Shown here: positions 8,485-16,372 of the stretch, piece by piece
Numbering within the stretch: the stretch's first letter is position 1
Layout: each line of letters begins with the position of its first letter
Assembly: GCA_965221035.1 (NCBI GenBank)
Contig: OZ244860.1
Span: forward strand, 496,001 to 560,000
DNA from: UBA6522 sp965221035
Lineage (GTDB): Bacteria > Pseudomonadota > Gammaproteobacteria > Steroidobacterales > Rariloculaceae
Reading direction: 5' to 3'
Length of the DNA stretch: 64,000 nt
Made by a program: the position numbers and the translations under genes
Notes under the pieces: generated by a model
What the model was told of the DNA's origin: nothing
Seen by the model: only the letters and a program-made list of their open reading frames with translations
Database searches by the model: none

Positions 8485-8580
8485 TCAGAGGAGGACCCAA
8501 CTCTCGAAGGTGGCACCCCTGACTTCACCTGACCGCGCGGCGGTCAGGATCAGAAACCGCAGCGCGTCGTAGCAACCTGC
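8485..8580 (-). pseudogene. Tyrosine integrase fragment
   Basis: The minus-strand frame reads 'CYDALRFLILTAARSGEVRG' then 'ATFESWVLL' and stops. The 'ALRFLILTAARSGEVRGA' stretch is the hallmark of the catalytic domain of P4-type tyrosine recombinases, containing the first catalytic Arg. Only about 30 residues remain. It lies about 90 bp beyond the 3' end of tRNA-Asn, where integrases of tRNA-targeting islands usually sit, so it is taken as the scar of a lost integrative element. Confidence 0.65.
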
Positions 8581-8666
8581 TCCCGGTAACCGCAAGTGCA
8601 TAATTTTAAACGGATCAATGCCCTGTCGGGCCGTGACGGCCCGGGGCGTTTGAGGAAGGGAAGAGG

Positions 8667-8742
8667 TGGCTCCCCGGGCCGGACTCGAACCAGCGACCAA
8701 TCGGTTAACAGCCGACCGCTCTACCAACTGAGCTACCGGGGA
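8667..8742 (-). tRNA. tRNA-Asn (GTT)
   Basis: 76-nt cloverleaf on the minus strand: acceptor TCCCCGG paired with CCGGGGA, D-loop 'AGCTCAGTTGGTAGAGC', anticodon stem-loop with GTT (CTGTTAA), T-loop TTCGAGT and an encoded CCA (8667-8669). An integrase remnant lies just past its 3' end, and a 13-bp copy of its 3' sequence occurs at 2028-2040. Confidence 0.95.
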
Positions 8743-9062
8743 ACTCCGCTCAAGCCGGCGCATTCTGGAAGAAGCCCTTATCGAAGTCAAGAATGGAAAT
8801 AGAATATTTATAATAATCAGTATATTAGAAGAATAATATAACCTTCGATAAGAATCGAAAACTACAGTCGACCATAGTCTGCAGAACAGCCTTGTCTAAA
8901 ACCAAGAGCGGTCGCGCACTAGCGACGGAACGAGCCAGAGACTTTTTCAAGGTGTTCCGGCCAAATTCAAGGACCTGCTTGTACCCAAGGGAGCGTGGCG
9001 CCATTCCATTACATCTCGCAGGCCGCTATCTTTAGCGCGTCTCCCAGAGACTTTCACCACCA
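8743..9062. other. Divergent promoter region between tRNA-Asn and uvrB
   Basis: No gene. Positions 8795-8865 are very AT-rich (runs such as 'aatatttataataatcag') and probably provide the tRNA-Asn promoter on the minus strand. I found no convincing CTGT-N8-ACAG LexA box before uvrB. Confidence 0.45.
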
Positions 9063-11108
9063 ATGCAGGCCAAGCCATTTGAACTGATCGCAGACTTTCA
9101 GCCTGCGGGCGACCAGCCCGAGGCCATCGCATCCTTGGTGGAAGGGCTCCAGGCGGGGCTTCATCGACAAACCCTGTTGGGAGTCACCGGCTCAGGCAAG
9201 ACGTTCACCATGGCCAACGTCATTGCCAAACTGCAGCGTCCCACGCTGATACTCGCCCACAACAAGACCCTGGCTGCGCAACTCTACGGCGAAATGCGGG
9301 ATTTCTTCCCCCACAACGCGGTGGAATATTTCGTTTCCTACTACGATTATTACCAGCCTGAAGCCTACCTGCCGTCCAGCGACACCTACATCGAGAAGGA
9401 CGCGTCCATCAATCGGCATATCGAACAGATGCGCCTTTCCGCCACCAAGGGCCTTCTGGAGCGGCGGGACACGGTGATCGTCGCGACCGTCTCCGCCATC
9501 TACGGCCTGGGCGATCCCGAGTCCTATCACGGCATGGTGCTGCACCTGGTGCGGGGGGAGCGAATCGATCAACGAAACATCCTTCGCCGCCTGGCGGAGC
9601 TTCAGTACACGCGCAATCCCATGGACCTGAGCCAGGGCACTTACCGGGTTCGCGGCGACGTGATCGATATCTTTCCCGCCGAGTCGGAGCGCGAAGCGGT
9701 ACGCGTGCAGCTATTCGACGACGAGATCGAGGGGATCATGTACTTCGACCCGCTGACCGGCGCCATCGACCGGACGGTTCCCCGGGCGACCATCTATCCG
9801 AAGACCCATTACGTCACCCCCAGGGAGACCTTGTTGGCAGCCGTGGACATGATTCGCGATGACCTCAGGGAACGCCTGACTGACCTACGTGCGTGCGGCC
9901 AGTTGCTGGAAGCGCAGCGTCTGGAACAGCGAACGCGATTCGATCTGGAAATGATCATGGAAGTGGGGTATTGCGCCGGCATCGAGAATTATTCGCGCTA
10001 TCTCTCGGGCCGGCAACCGGGCGAGCCCCCGCCGACGCTGTTCGACTACCTGCCGCCGGAGGCGATGCTGTTCGTGGATGAAAGCCACGCGACCATTCCG
10101 CAACTGGGCGGCATGTACCGGGGGGATCGTTCCCGCAAGGAGACGTTGGTTCAGTATGGCTTCCGACTGCCCGCTGCGCTGGACAACCGGCCGCTGCGGT
10201 TCGACGAGTACGAACGCCTGGCTCCGCAGACCATCTTTGTTTCGGCAACACCCGGACCCTACGAACGGGAACGTTCCGACCAGGCGGTGGAGCAGTTGGT
10301 GCGCCCGACCGGGCTGGTGGACCCGAGGGTGGACGTGCGTCCGGCCGGCACTCAGGTCGATGACGTCCTGTCGGAGATCACCGAGCGTGCCCGGCTCAGG
10401 GAGCGTGTGCTCATCACCACGCTGACCAAGCGAATGGCGGAAGACCTGACGGACTATCTTCAGGAACATGGAACGCGGGTTCGATACCTGCATTCGGATA
10501 TCGACACGGTGGAACGCACGGAGATTATCAGGGACCTGCGCCTGGGTGAATTCGACGTTCTGGTGGGGATCAACCTGTTGAGAGAGGGTCTAGACATGCC
10601 GGAGGTGTCCCTGGTGGCTATTCTTGACGCCGACAAGGAAGGTTTCCTGCGTTCGGAAGGCTCGCTCATCCAGACGGTCGGCCGGGCAGCCCGCAACATA
10701 CGCGGTACGGCGATTCTGTATGCGGACCGGGTGACGGGATCGATGGAGCGGGCAATGGCTGAAATGGAGCGTCGCCGAAACAGGCAGCTGGCCTACAACG
10801 AGGCACACGGAATTCAGCCGAAATCCATACTGAAGCCGGTCCCGGACATCATGGAAGGGGCACGTCCCGCAGGCAGGAGCCGCCGCCGTCGGCGAACGCC
10901 GGACACCACTCCTTACTCGCGCATGAGCCCGCAGGAAGTCGTTCGCCGAATCGACGCGCTGGAGAAACGCATGTATAGGCACGCCCGCGACCTGGAGTTC
11001 GAGGAGGCGGCGAAACTCCGCGACGAGATCAGCGAGGCGCGACAGGCGGGCCTGGCCCGAACGGAAGGACAGGTGCCCGCCATCCCGTCGGAAAGTCGAA
11101 CTCCCTGA
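9063..11108 (+). CDS. uvrB: UvrABC system protein B
   Basis: 681-residue helicase-like subunit of the nucleotide excision repair nuclease; UvrA loads it at lesions and UvrC then incises. Seen: Walker A GVTGSGKT (40-47), the beta-hairpin region 'YYDYYQPEAYLPSSDTYIEK' that clamps the damaged strand, the motif II region 'FVDESHAT', motif VI 'QTVGRAARN' and a C-terminal UVR domain (about 625-665, 'ALEKRMYRHARDLEFEEAA') that contacts UvrC. Length and order match the family. It stands alone between tRNA-Asn and tRNA-Val; no SOS box was recognised upstream. Confidence 0.98.
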   Translation: MQAKPFELIADFQPAGDQPEAIASLVEGLQAGLHRQTLLGVTGSGKTFTMANVIAKLQRPTLILAHNKTLAAQLYGEMRDFFPHNAVEYFVSYYDYYQPEAYLPSSDTYIEKDASINRHIEQMRLSATKGLLERRDTVIVATVSAIYGLGDPESYHGMVLHLVRGERIDQRNILRRLAELQYTRNPMDLSQGTYRVRGDVIDIFPAESEREAVRVQLFDDEIEGIMYFDPLTGAIDRTVPRATIYPKTHYVTPRETLLAAVDMIRDDLRERLTDLRACGQLLEAQRLEQRTRFDLEMIMEVGYCAGIENYSRYLSGRQPGEPPPTLFDYLPPEAMLFVDESHATIPQLGGMYRGDRSRKETLVQYGFRLPAALDNRPLRFDEYERLAPQTIFVSATPGPYERERSDQAVEQLVRPTGLVDPRVDVRPAGTQVDDVLSEITERARLRERVLITTLTKRMAEDLTDYLQEHGTRVRYLHSDIDTVERTEIIRDLRLGEFDVLVGINLLREGLDMPEVSLVAILDADKEGFLRSEGSLIQTVGRAARNIRGTAILYADRVTGSMERAMAEMERRRNRQLAYNEAHGIQPKSILKPVPDIMEGARPAGRSRRRRRTPDTTPYSRMSPQEVVRRIDALEKRMYRHARDLEFEEAAKLRDEISEARQAGLARTEGQVPAIPSESRTP

Positions 11109-11218
11109 CCAATCGAGACCATGCCGCCCGGATCGCGAGGCGATTCAGGGCCGGCAATCGCGATCAGACTTCACAACCCTTGTGCATCTGGACCAGAAAT
11201 GGTTAATGTTCGCGCCAC

Positions 11219-11293
11219 AGGCGCGTAGCTCAGCGGTAGAGCACCACCTTGACATGGTGGGGGTCGGTGGTTCGATCCCACTCGCGCCTACCA
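11219..11293 (+). tRNA. tRNA-Val (GAC)
   Basis: 75 nt: acceptor AGGCGCG paired with CGCGCCT, D-arm GCTC/GAGC, anticodon stem CCACC/GGTGG with loop TTGACAT (anticodon GAC), T-arm GGTGG/CCACT with loop TTCGATC, and encoded CCA. A strong terminator follows at once. Confidence 0.95.
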
Positions 11294-11299
11294 TTTGAC

Positions 11300-11331
11300 G
11301 GGATACGGGGGCGCACGCCCCCATCCCTTTT
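11300..11331 (+). terminator. Rho-independent terminator of tRNA-Val
   Basis: Perfect outer stem GGGAT/ATCCC and inner stem GGGGGCG/CGCCCCC around a tiny loop, followed by TTTT. It begins six bases after the tRNA CCA end and separates the tRNA from the infC operon. Confidence 0.85.
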
Positions 11332-11519
11332 GCGTCGGCCAGGGTCCCCGGATTATTGCGTCCAGATGCCCTTGTGCGGTCCCAAGACGGGCCTTACAAT
11401 CTCCGCCCGCCCCGAGTGCTAGAATGACTTGGCCACAAGGGGCGGGAATCTGACGTTCCTGGGCGTTTCCGGACGGGGCGCGACTCTTGGGTATCAGCAG
11501 GCAATAGGGAGCATTTGCT

Positions 11520-12044
11520 ATCGTTCTAACGAAGCGTATTCGACGCAACGACGAAATCACCGCCGAACAAGTCCGGGTGATCGGAACTGACGGCGACCAG
11601 GTCGGGGTCATGGCCTTGGATGACGCGCTGGAGCATGCGCAGAACGAGAGTCTGGACCTGGTGGAAGTGGCGCCGAACTCGGACCCGCCGGTTTGCCGGA
11701 TCATGGATTACGGCAAGTTCGTATTCGAGCAGCGAAAGAAGGCGCAGTCGGGGCGGCGCAAGCAGAAACAGATCCACGTCAAGGAGATCAAGTTTCGACC
11801 GGGAACCGAGGAAGGGGATTACCAGGTCAAGTTGCGCAACCTGATCCGGTTTCTCACCTCCGGAGACAAGACCAAGGTGACCCTGCGGTTCAGGGGGCGG
11901 GAGATGGCGCATCAGGAATTGGGTGTTCAACTGCTTGAACGGGTTCAGCAGGATCTGCAGGAATACGGCGTGGTTGAGCAGTTTCCGCAACTTGAACACC
12001 GGCAGATGGTGATGATTATCGCGCCGAAGAAGCATCAGCGCTGA
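11520..12044 (+). CDS. infC: Translation initiation factor IF-3 (AUC start)
   Basis: 174 residues if translation begins at ATC 11520, the only sensible start: an in-frame TAG lies at 11505-11507, GGGAG (11507-11511) is eight bases upstream, and the residues after it ('LTKRIRRNDEITAEQVRVIG') match the IF-3 N-terminus. Starting at the first ordinary codon (GTG 11577) would delete conserved sequence. IF-3 keeps 30S subunits free and rejects non-AUG initiators, so a rare start codon gives autoregulation, as shown for E. coli infC (AUU). The N- and C-domains are complete ('RIMDYGKFVFEQRKK', 'VTLRFRGREMAHQELG'). First gene of the rpmI-rplT-pheST-ihfA-merR operon. Confidence 0.95.
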   Translation: MVLTKRIRRNDEITAEQVRVIGTDGDQVGVMALDDALEHAQNESLDLVEVAPNSDPPVCRIMDYGKFVFEQRKKAQSGRRKQKQIHVKEIKFRPGTEEGDYQVKLRNLIRFLTSGDKTKVTLRFRGREMAHQELGVQLLERVQQDLQEYGVVEQFPQLEHRQMVMIIAPKKHQR

Positions 12045-12070
12045 TCGATCGGCTCCTGAAGGAGGAGACA

Positions 12071-12268
12071 ATGCCGAAGCTGAAGACCAATCGCGGAGCC
12101 GCCAAGCGGTTCAGCCGCACTGGAAAGGGAGGCTACAAGCGTGGCCAGTCCCATCTCAGCCACATCCTGACAAAGAAGAGTTCGAAGCGTAAACGTCAAC
12201 TCGGGAAGACGTTGCAGGTCGCCGAAGCGGATACCAAGGCGGTCCGCCAGTTGTTGCCCTATAGCTGA
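12071..12268 (+). CDS. rpmI: 50S ribosomal protein L35
   Basis: 65-residue basic protein with the L35 signature 'MPKLKTNRGAAKRFSRTGKG' and 'HILTKKSSKRKRQL'. A strong GGAGGAG lies about eight bases upstream of the ATG. It is 26 bp after infC and 8 bp before rplT. In relatives the rpmI-rplT pair is translationally repressed by L20; I did not try to fold that site. Confidence 0.97.
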   Translation: MPKLKTNRGAAKRFSRTGKGGYKRGQSHLSHILTKKSSKRKRQLGKTLQVAEADTKAVRQLLPYS

Positions 12269-12276
12269 GGTGAAAC

Positions 12277-12636
12277 ATGGCTAGAGTCAAGCGCGGCGTC
12301 GTCGCAAAGGCGCGCCACAAGAAAATCCTGCGCCAGGCCAAGGGTTACTACGGTGCGCGCAGCCGCACGTTCAAGGTGGCCAAGCAGGCGGTCATCAAGG
12401 CGGGGCAGTACGCATACCGCGACCGCCGACAGCGCAAGCGCCAGTTCAGGGCGCTTTGGATCACGCGCATCAACGCGGCCGCGCGCATTCACGGCCTGTC
12501 CTACAGCCGGCTGGTCAATGGCCTGAAGCGCGCAGATATCCAGGTGGACCGGAAGATTCTGGCGGATATCGCGGTCCGCGATCCGGAGGCGTTCGGCGCC
12601 ATTGCGAAAGCCGCCAGGGACGCGTCGGCGCCCTGA
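12277..12636 (+). CDS. rplT: 50S ribosomal protein L20
   Basis: 119 residues, full family length: a highly basic N-terminal helix ('MARVKRGVVAKARHKKILRQ'), 'AKGYYGARSRTFKVAKQAV' and the C-terminal globular part 'GLSYSRLVNGLKRADIQVDR'. L20 is an early 50S assembly protein and, in E. coli, a repressor of its own operon. Confidence 0.98.
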   Translation: MARVKRGVVAKARHKKILRQAKGYYGARSRTFKVAKQAVIKAGQYAYRDRRQRKRQFRALWITRINAAARIHGLSYSRLVNGLKRADIQVDRKILADIAVRDPEAFGAIAKAARDASAP

Positions 12637-12657
12637 CCGCGCACCCGTTGTCCGGCC

Positions 12658-13644
12658 TTGTCCGTGGCCAGCCCGGCCCGACTGCTTGAGCAGGCGCAGG
12701 CCGCCGTGAACGCGGCGGAAGACCTGGCTGCGCTGGATGCCGCACGGGTCAAGTACCTCGGGCGGAAGGGCCTGATCACCGCCGAACTGAAGGGGCTCGG
12801 CAAGCTGCCTGTTGACGAACGCGCCTCGGCCGGTCGGGAGATCAATCGCATCAAGCAGGCTGTCATCGACGGGATCGCGGTGCGCCGGGAGCGGCTGGAA
12901 GCGGCGAAAATCGAGACCGAACTGGCCAGTCGGATCGATGTCACCCTGTCGGGCCGAGGTCAACCGGTCGGCGCCCCGCACCCGGTGAGCCGAACGCTGC
13001 GCCGCATCGTCGAAATCTTCGCGGTGGCCGGTTTCGGTGTGCGCAGCGGTCCGGAAATCGAGGACGACTATCACAACTTCACGGCGCTCAACATACCCGA
13101 AAACCATCCGGCGAGGGCTCTTCACGACACGTTCTATCTGGACTCCGGCCACGTCCTCAGAACCCATACGTCGCCGGTGCAGATACGCGCGATGCGCTCG
13201 GAGGGTGCGCCGATTCGGATCATCGCGCCGGGCCGGGTATATCGGCGCGACTACGACCAGACGCATTCGCCCATGTTCACCCAGGTGGAAGGGCTCGCCG
13301 TGGACATAGGAATCAGCTTTGCCAACCTGAAGTCGGTTCTGTACGAATTTGTCTCGAGTTTCTTCGAGCGTGATGTGGAATTGCGGTTCCGACCGTCCTA
13401 TTTCCCCTTCACCGAACCGTCCGCCGAGGTGGATATCCGTTCGGAGTCGGGCAAGTGGCTGGAAATTCTCGGCTGCGGCATGGTGCATCCGAACGTGCTT
13501 CGACACGTGGACATCGACCCGGAAAGATACACGGGATATGCGTTCGGCATGGGTGTGGAGCGTCTCGCCATGCTTCGCTATGGCGTTGGCGACCTGAGGC
13601 GTTTTTTCGAGAGCGACCTGCGCTTCATCGAACAATTCCGTTGA
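12658..13644 (+). CDS. pheS: Phenylalanyl-tRNA synthetase alpha subunit
   Basis: 328 residues; catalytic alpha subunit of the alpha2beta2 enzyme that charges tRNA-Phe. Seen: the N-terminal coiled-coil tRNA-binding arm (about 5-85, including 'VKYLGRKGLIT'), class II motif 2 region 'APGRVYRRDYDQTHSPMF', the 'FFPFTEPS'-type strand here 'SYFPFTEPSAEVD', and motif 3 'GYAFGMGVERLAMLRYG'. There is no ATG at the expected N-terminus; TTG 12658 or GTG 12664 are the candidate starts, both close to the alignment point with E. coli PheS. Confidence 0.97.
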   Translation: MSVASPARLLEQAQAAVNAAEDLAALDAARVKYLGRKGLITAELKGLGKLPVDERASAGREINRIKQAVIDGIAVRRERLEAAKIETELASRIDVTLSGRGQPVGAPHPVSRTLRRIVEIFAVAGFGVRSGPEIEDDYHNFTALNIPENHPARALHDTFYLDSGHVLRTHTSPVQIRAMRSEGAPIRIIAPGRVYRRDYDQTHSPMFTQVEGLAVDIGISFANLKSVLYEFVSSFFERDVELRFRPSYFPFTEPSAEVDIRSESGKWLEILGCGMVHPNVLRHVDIDPERYTGYAFGMGVERLAMLRYGVGDLRRFFESDLRFIEQFR

Positions 13645-13654
13645 AGATCGGGCC

Positions 13655-15718
13655 ATGCGTATCGACATTGAATGGCTCGGCGAAATGCTGCAGCGTGAGC
13701 TGGACCCGGATCGGACCGCCGAAAGATTGACCCTGGGCGGCCTGGAAGTCGAGCCCGTGCGGTTGGCCGGAAATTCGTCGGACGGTTCCGTCGCTCCGGG
13801 CGGCATCGTTCTGGACTTCGACATTACGCCAAACAGGGGTGACTGCTTCAGCGTCCTCGGAATCGCCAGGGAACTGTCAGCGCTTGACGGAGTGCGCATG
13901 GACCCTCCGGTGATTCCGGAAATCGCGCCGGTCGTGGAGGACAGGTTTGCGGTGAAGCTCGATGCGCCGGCGGCATGTCCGCGATTCGCGGGCCGTGTCA
14001 TCCGCAACATCGATCCCGGATGCCGCTCGCCCGAGTGGCTTTGCATTCGCCTGGAGCGGGCGGGCCTGCGCGCCCTGCACCCGGTGGTGGATGTCACCAA
14101 CTACGTGATGCTGGAACTCGGTCAACCGCTTCATGGTTATGACTTGCGGTCGCTCAGTGGAGGAATTCGTGTTCGATTCGCCACGGACGGCGAGCCGCTG
14201 ACCCTGCTGGACGGCAATCACGTCACCTTGCGGACCGATGTGCTGGTCATCGCGGACGATTCGGGCGCCATCGGCCTGGCGGGCATCATGGGGGGGCAGG
14301 GCACAGCGGTATCCGATTCCACCCGGGACGTCTTTCTGGAATCCGCCTTCTTCTCACCGGAGTCCGTCGCGGGTCGCGCGCGACGGTTTGGGCTGCACAC
14401 GGACGCGTCCCTGCGTTTCGAGCGTGGCGTGGACCCGGCGCATCAGAGGCGTGCCATCGAACGTGCGACGGCGCTGCTGGCGGACATCGCAGGCGGCGAG
14501 CCGGGTCCGCTGGTCGAGGAACAGGTCGCGGAGGAACTCCCCGTCAGGCATCCTGTTTTCTTGCGGCTCAAGCGGCTGAACGCGATGCTTGGTACGCGGT
14601 TGGGTCCCCAGGACGTGGAATCGCAGCTTGACCTACTCCACATGGACACGAAACCGCAAGACGACGGTTGGTCCGTCCTTCCGCCGGAGTTCCGCTTCGA
14701 CATCCAGATCGAAGAGGATGTCGTGGAGGAGATCGGTCGCATGACCGGCTATGACAATGTTCCAGTGACCGCCGAGAGCGGTCCCAGGCATGTGGGGCAC
14801 GCAACGGAAGCCATCGTGGCCGAGGGACAGATGGCCGACCTGCTCTGTTCGCGCGGCTACTCCGAAGTCGTCACCTACGGTTTCGTCGATGAAGCCTTGG
14901 CCGACGCGGTCAATCCCGGCGCGCATCACCTGCGCCTGACCAATCCTCTCTCCAGCGAGATGGGGGTCATGCGCCACTCCCTCTGGCCGGGACTTTTGGT
15001 TGCCGCGCACCACAACTTGAGCCGCCAACAGGCGCGGGTGAGGCTGTTCGAAATCGGCTCGCAGTTCACCAGGGCGGGAGATGATGTCCGGGAAAGCCGC
15101 GTCCTGGCTGGTTTCGCGATGGGTGGAAATCGCCCGGAACATTGGGAGGGCAACAACCGCGAGGTGGATTTCTTCGACGTCAAATCCGACGTGGAGGCGA
15201 TTCTGGCATTGACAGGCCGGGCGGCGGACGTGGCGTTTCAACCCGCGGCGCACCCGGCTCTCGCCAGCGGGCAGGGTGCGCGGGTGATGCTTGAGGATCA
15301 AGGCGCCGGCTGGGTTGGCGTGGTGCATCCCGGTCTGCGGGGCAGGATGGGTTGGAATCGATCGGCCATCCTCTTTGCGCTTCAACTGGACCTGGCGACC
15401 AGGGCCAATATCCCCAGGTACACCGAATACTCGAAGTTTCCCTCGCTGCGTCGGGACATCGCGGTCGTGGTCGACGAAGACGTGTCGGCCGACCGGCTGC
15501 TGGATTGCGTTCGGCGGGCGGCGGGAGAGGGGTTGCGCAGCGTGCAAATATTCGACATCTACCGCGGCAAGGGAATAGATTCAGGACGAAAAAGTGTCGC
15601 TCTAGGCTTGATTTTACAGGATAGATCGCGCACGCTAATGGACACGGAGGCAGATCGGATCGTGTCATCCACGGCGCGGAGCCTGGAGCGGGAACTCAAG
15701 GCGATCATCAGGGAATAG
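13655..15718 (+). CDS. pheT: Phenylalanyl-tRNA synthetase beta subunit, lacking the EMAP-like domain
   Basis: 687 residues against about 795 in E. coli. After the opening 'LTLGGLEVEPV' (about 27-37) the sequence jumps within roughly 15 residues to 'VLDFDITPNRGDCFSVLGIA', the B1-domain continuation. The ~100-residue EMAP/OB tRNA-binding domain normally inserted there (VVVGxVLxxxxHPxADxL type) is absent. The B3/B4 editing region ('LHPVVDVTNYVMLELGQPLH', 'RFERGVDP'), B5 and the catalytic-like core are present, as is the C-terminal ferredoxin-like anticodon-binding domain ('KFPSLRRDIAVVVDEDVSAD'). The missing domain is dispensable for catalysis in known enzymes (family knowledge). Confidence 0.96.
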   Translation: MRIDIEWLGEMLQRELDPDRTAERLTLGGLEVEPVRLAGNSSDGSVAPGGIVLDFDITPNRGDCFSVLGIARELSALDGVRMDPPVIPEIAPVVEDRFAVKLDAPAACPRFAGRVIRNIDPGCRSPEWLCIRLERAGLRALHPVVDVTNYVMLELGQPLHGYDLRSLSGGIRVRFATDGEPLTLLDGNHVTLRTDVLVIADDSGAIGLAGIMGGQGTAVSDSTRDVFLESAFFSPESVAGRARRFGLHTDASLRFERGVDPAHQRRAIERATALLADIAGGEPGPLVEEQVAEELPVRHPVFLRLKRLNAMLGTRLGPQDVESQLDLLHMDTKPQDDGWSVLPPEFRFDIQIEEDVVEEIGRMTGYDNVPVTAESGPRHVGHATEAIVAEGQMADLLCSRGYSEVVTYGFVDEALADAVNPGAHHLRLTNPLSSEMGVMRHSLWPGLLVAAHHNLSRQQARVRLFEIGSQFTRAGDDVRESRVLAGFAMGGNRPEHWEGNNREVDFFDVKSDVEAILALTGRAADVAFQPAAHPALASGQGARVMLEDQGAGWVGVVHPGLRGRMGWNRSAILFALQLDLATRANIPRYTEYSKFPSLRRDIAVVVDEDVSADRLLDCVRRAAGEGLRSVQIFDIYRGKGIDSGRKSVALGLILQDRSRTLMDTEADRIVSSTARSLERELKAIIRE

Positions 15719-15728
15719 GCATCTACCA

Positions 15729-16031
15729 ATGGCCTCATTGACCAAGGCGAAAATGTCCGAATCGTTGTTCAACGAGCTAGGCCTCAACAAGCGTGAAGCA
15801 CGCGAACTGGTGGATGCGTTCTTTGAGGACTTGAGGGTCTCCCTGGCGAGCGGCGAGCAGGTCAAGCTGTCCGGATTCGGCAATTTCGACCTGAGAGACA
15901 AGAATCAAAGGCCTGGACGCAATCCGAAAACGGGCGAAGAAATCCCCATCTCGGCACGGCGGGTGGTGACCTTTCACCCCGGCCAGAAGCTGAAGACGCG
16001 GGTCGAAGTCTATGCTGGAACCAGGGGATAA
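15729..16031 (+). CDS. ihfA: Integration host factor alpha subunit
   Basis: 100 residues, HU/IHF fold: 'LTKAKMSESLFNELGLNKRE', 'VKLSGFGNFDLRDKNQRPGR' and the DNA-intercalating arm 'GRNPKTGEEIPI'. IHF bends DNA for recombination, replication and sigma54 promoters. Its place after pheT is the conserved gammaproteobacterial position, and its end overlaps the merR-type gene by 20 bp. Confidence 0.97.
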   Translation: MASLTKAKMSESLFNELGLNKREARELVDAFFEDLRVSLASGEQVKLSGFGNFDLRDKNQRPGRNPKTGEEIPISARRVVTFHPGQKLKTRVEVYAGTRG

Positions 16032-16368
16032 CGCCGAGCTTCCGCCGATTCCCGGCAAACGGTACTTCACAATTGGCGAGGTAAGCGAGTTGTGTTCCGT
16101 GAAACCGCACGTGCTCCGCTACTGGGAACAGGAATTTCCGCAGCTCAAACCAGTGAAACGTCGCGGCAACCGCCGCTACTACCAGCGCCAGGATGTGCTC
16201 ATCATTCGCCAGATACGCAGCCTGCTGTACTCGGAGGGCTTCACCATCGGCGGTGCGAGGCAAAAGCTGGCTGGCGACGAGGCGCGCACCGATCTGAACC
16301 AGAGCCAGCAGATCATTCGGCAGGTTCGCACCGAACTGGAGGACATACTCCGGTTGCTGCGGCGATGA
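16012..16368 (+). CDS. MerR-family transcriptional regulator
   Basis: 118 residues with a winged HTH at the N-terminus ('YFTIGEVSELCSVKPHVLRY', 'RRYYQRQDVLIIRQI') and a short C-terminal dimerisation coiled coil ('LNQSQQIIRQVRTELEDIL'). No metal-binding cysteines follow the helix, so it is not a metal sensor of the MerR/CueR type. This gene directly follows ihfA in Pseudomonas and Xanthomonas relatives, usually close to a tRNA-Pro; here 14 kb of other DNA separates the two. Confidence 0.93.
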   Translation: MLEPGDNAELPPIPGKRYFTIGEVSELCSVKPHVLRYWEQEFPQLKPVKRRGNRRYYQRQDVLIIRQIRSLLYSEGFTIGGARQKLAGDEARTDLNQSQQIIRQVRTELEDILRLLRR

Positions 16369-16372
16369 CTGG

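Noticed and set aside
8485..8790. A 101-codon minus-strand frame through tRNA-Asn
   Set aside because: The middle part is the tRNA gene; only the last ~30 codons resemble an integrase, so it is listed as a fragment instead.
8743..9062. Possible SOS (LexA) box before uvrB
   Set aside because: No CTGT-N8-ACAG match within the intergenic region.
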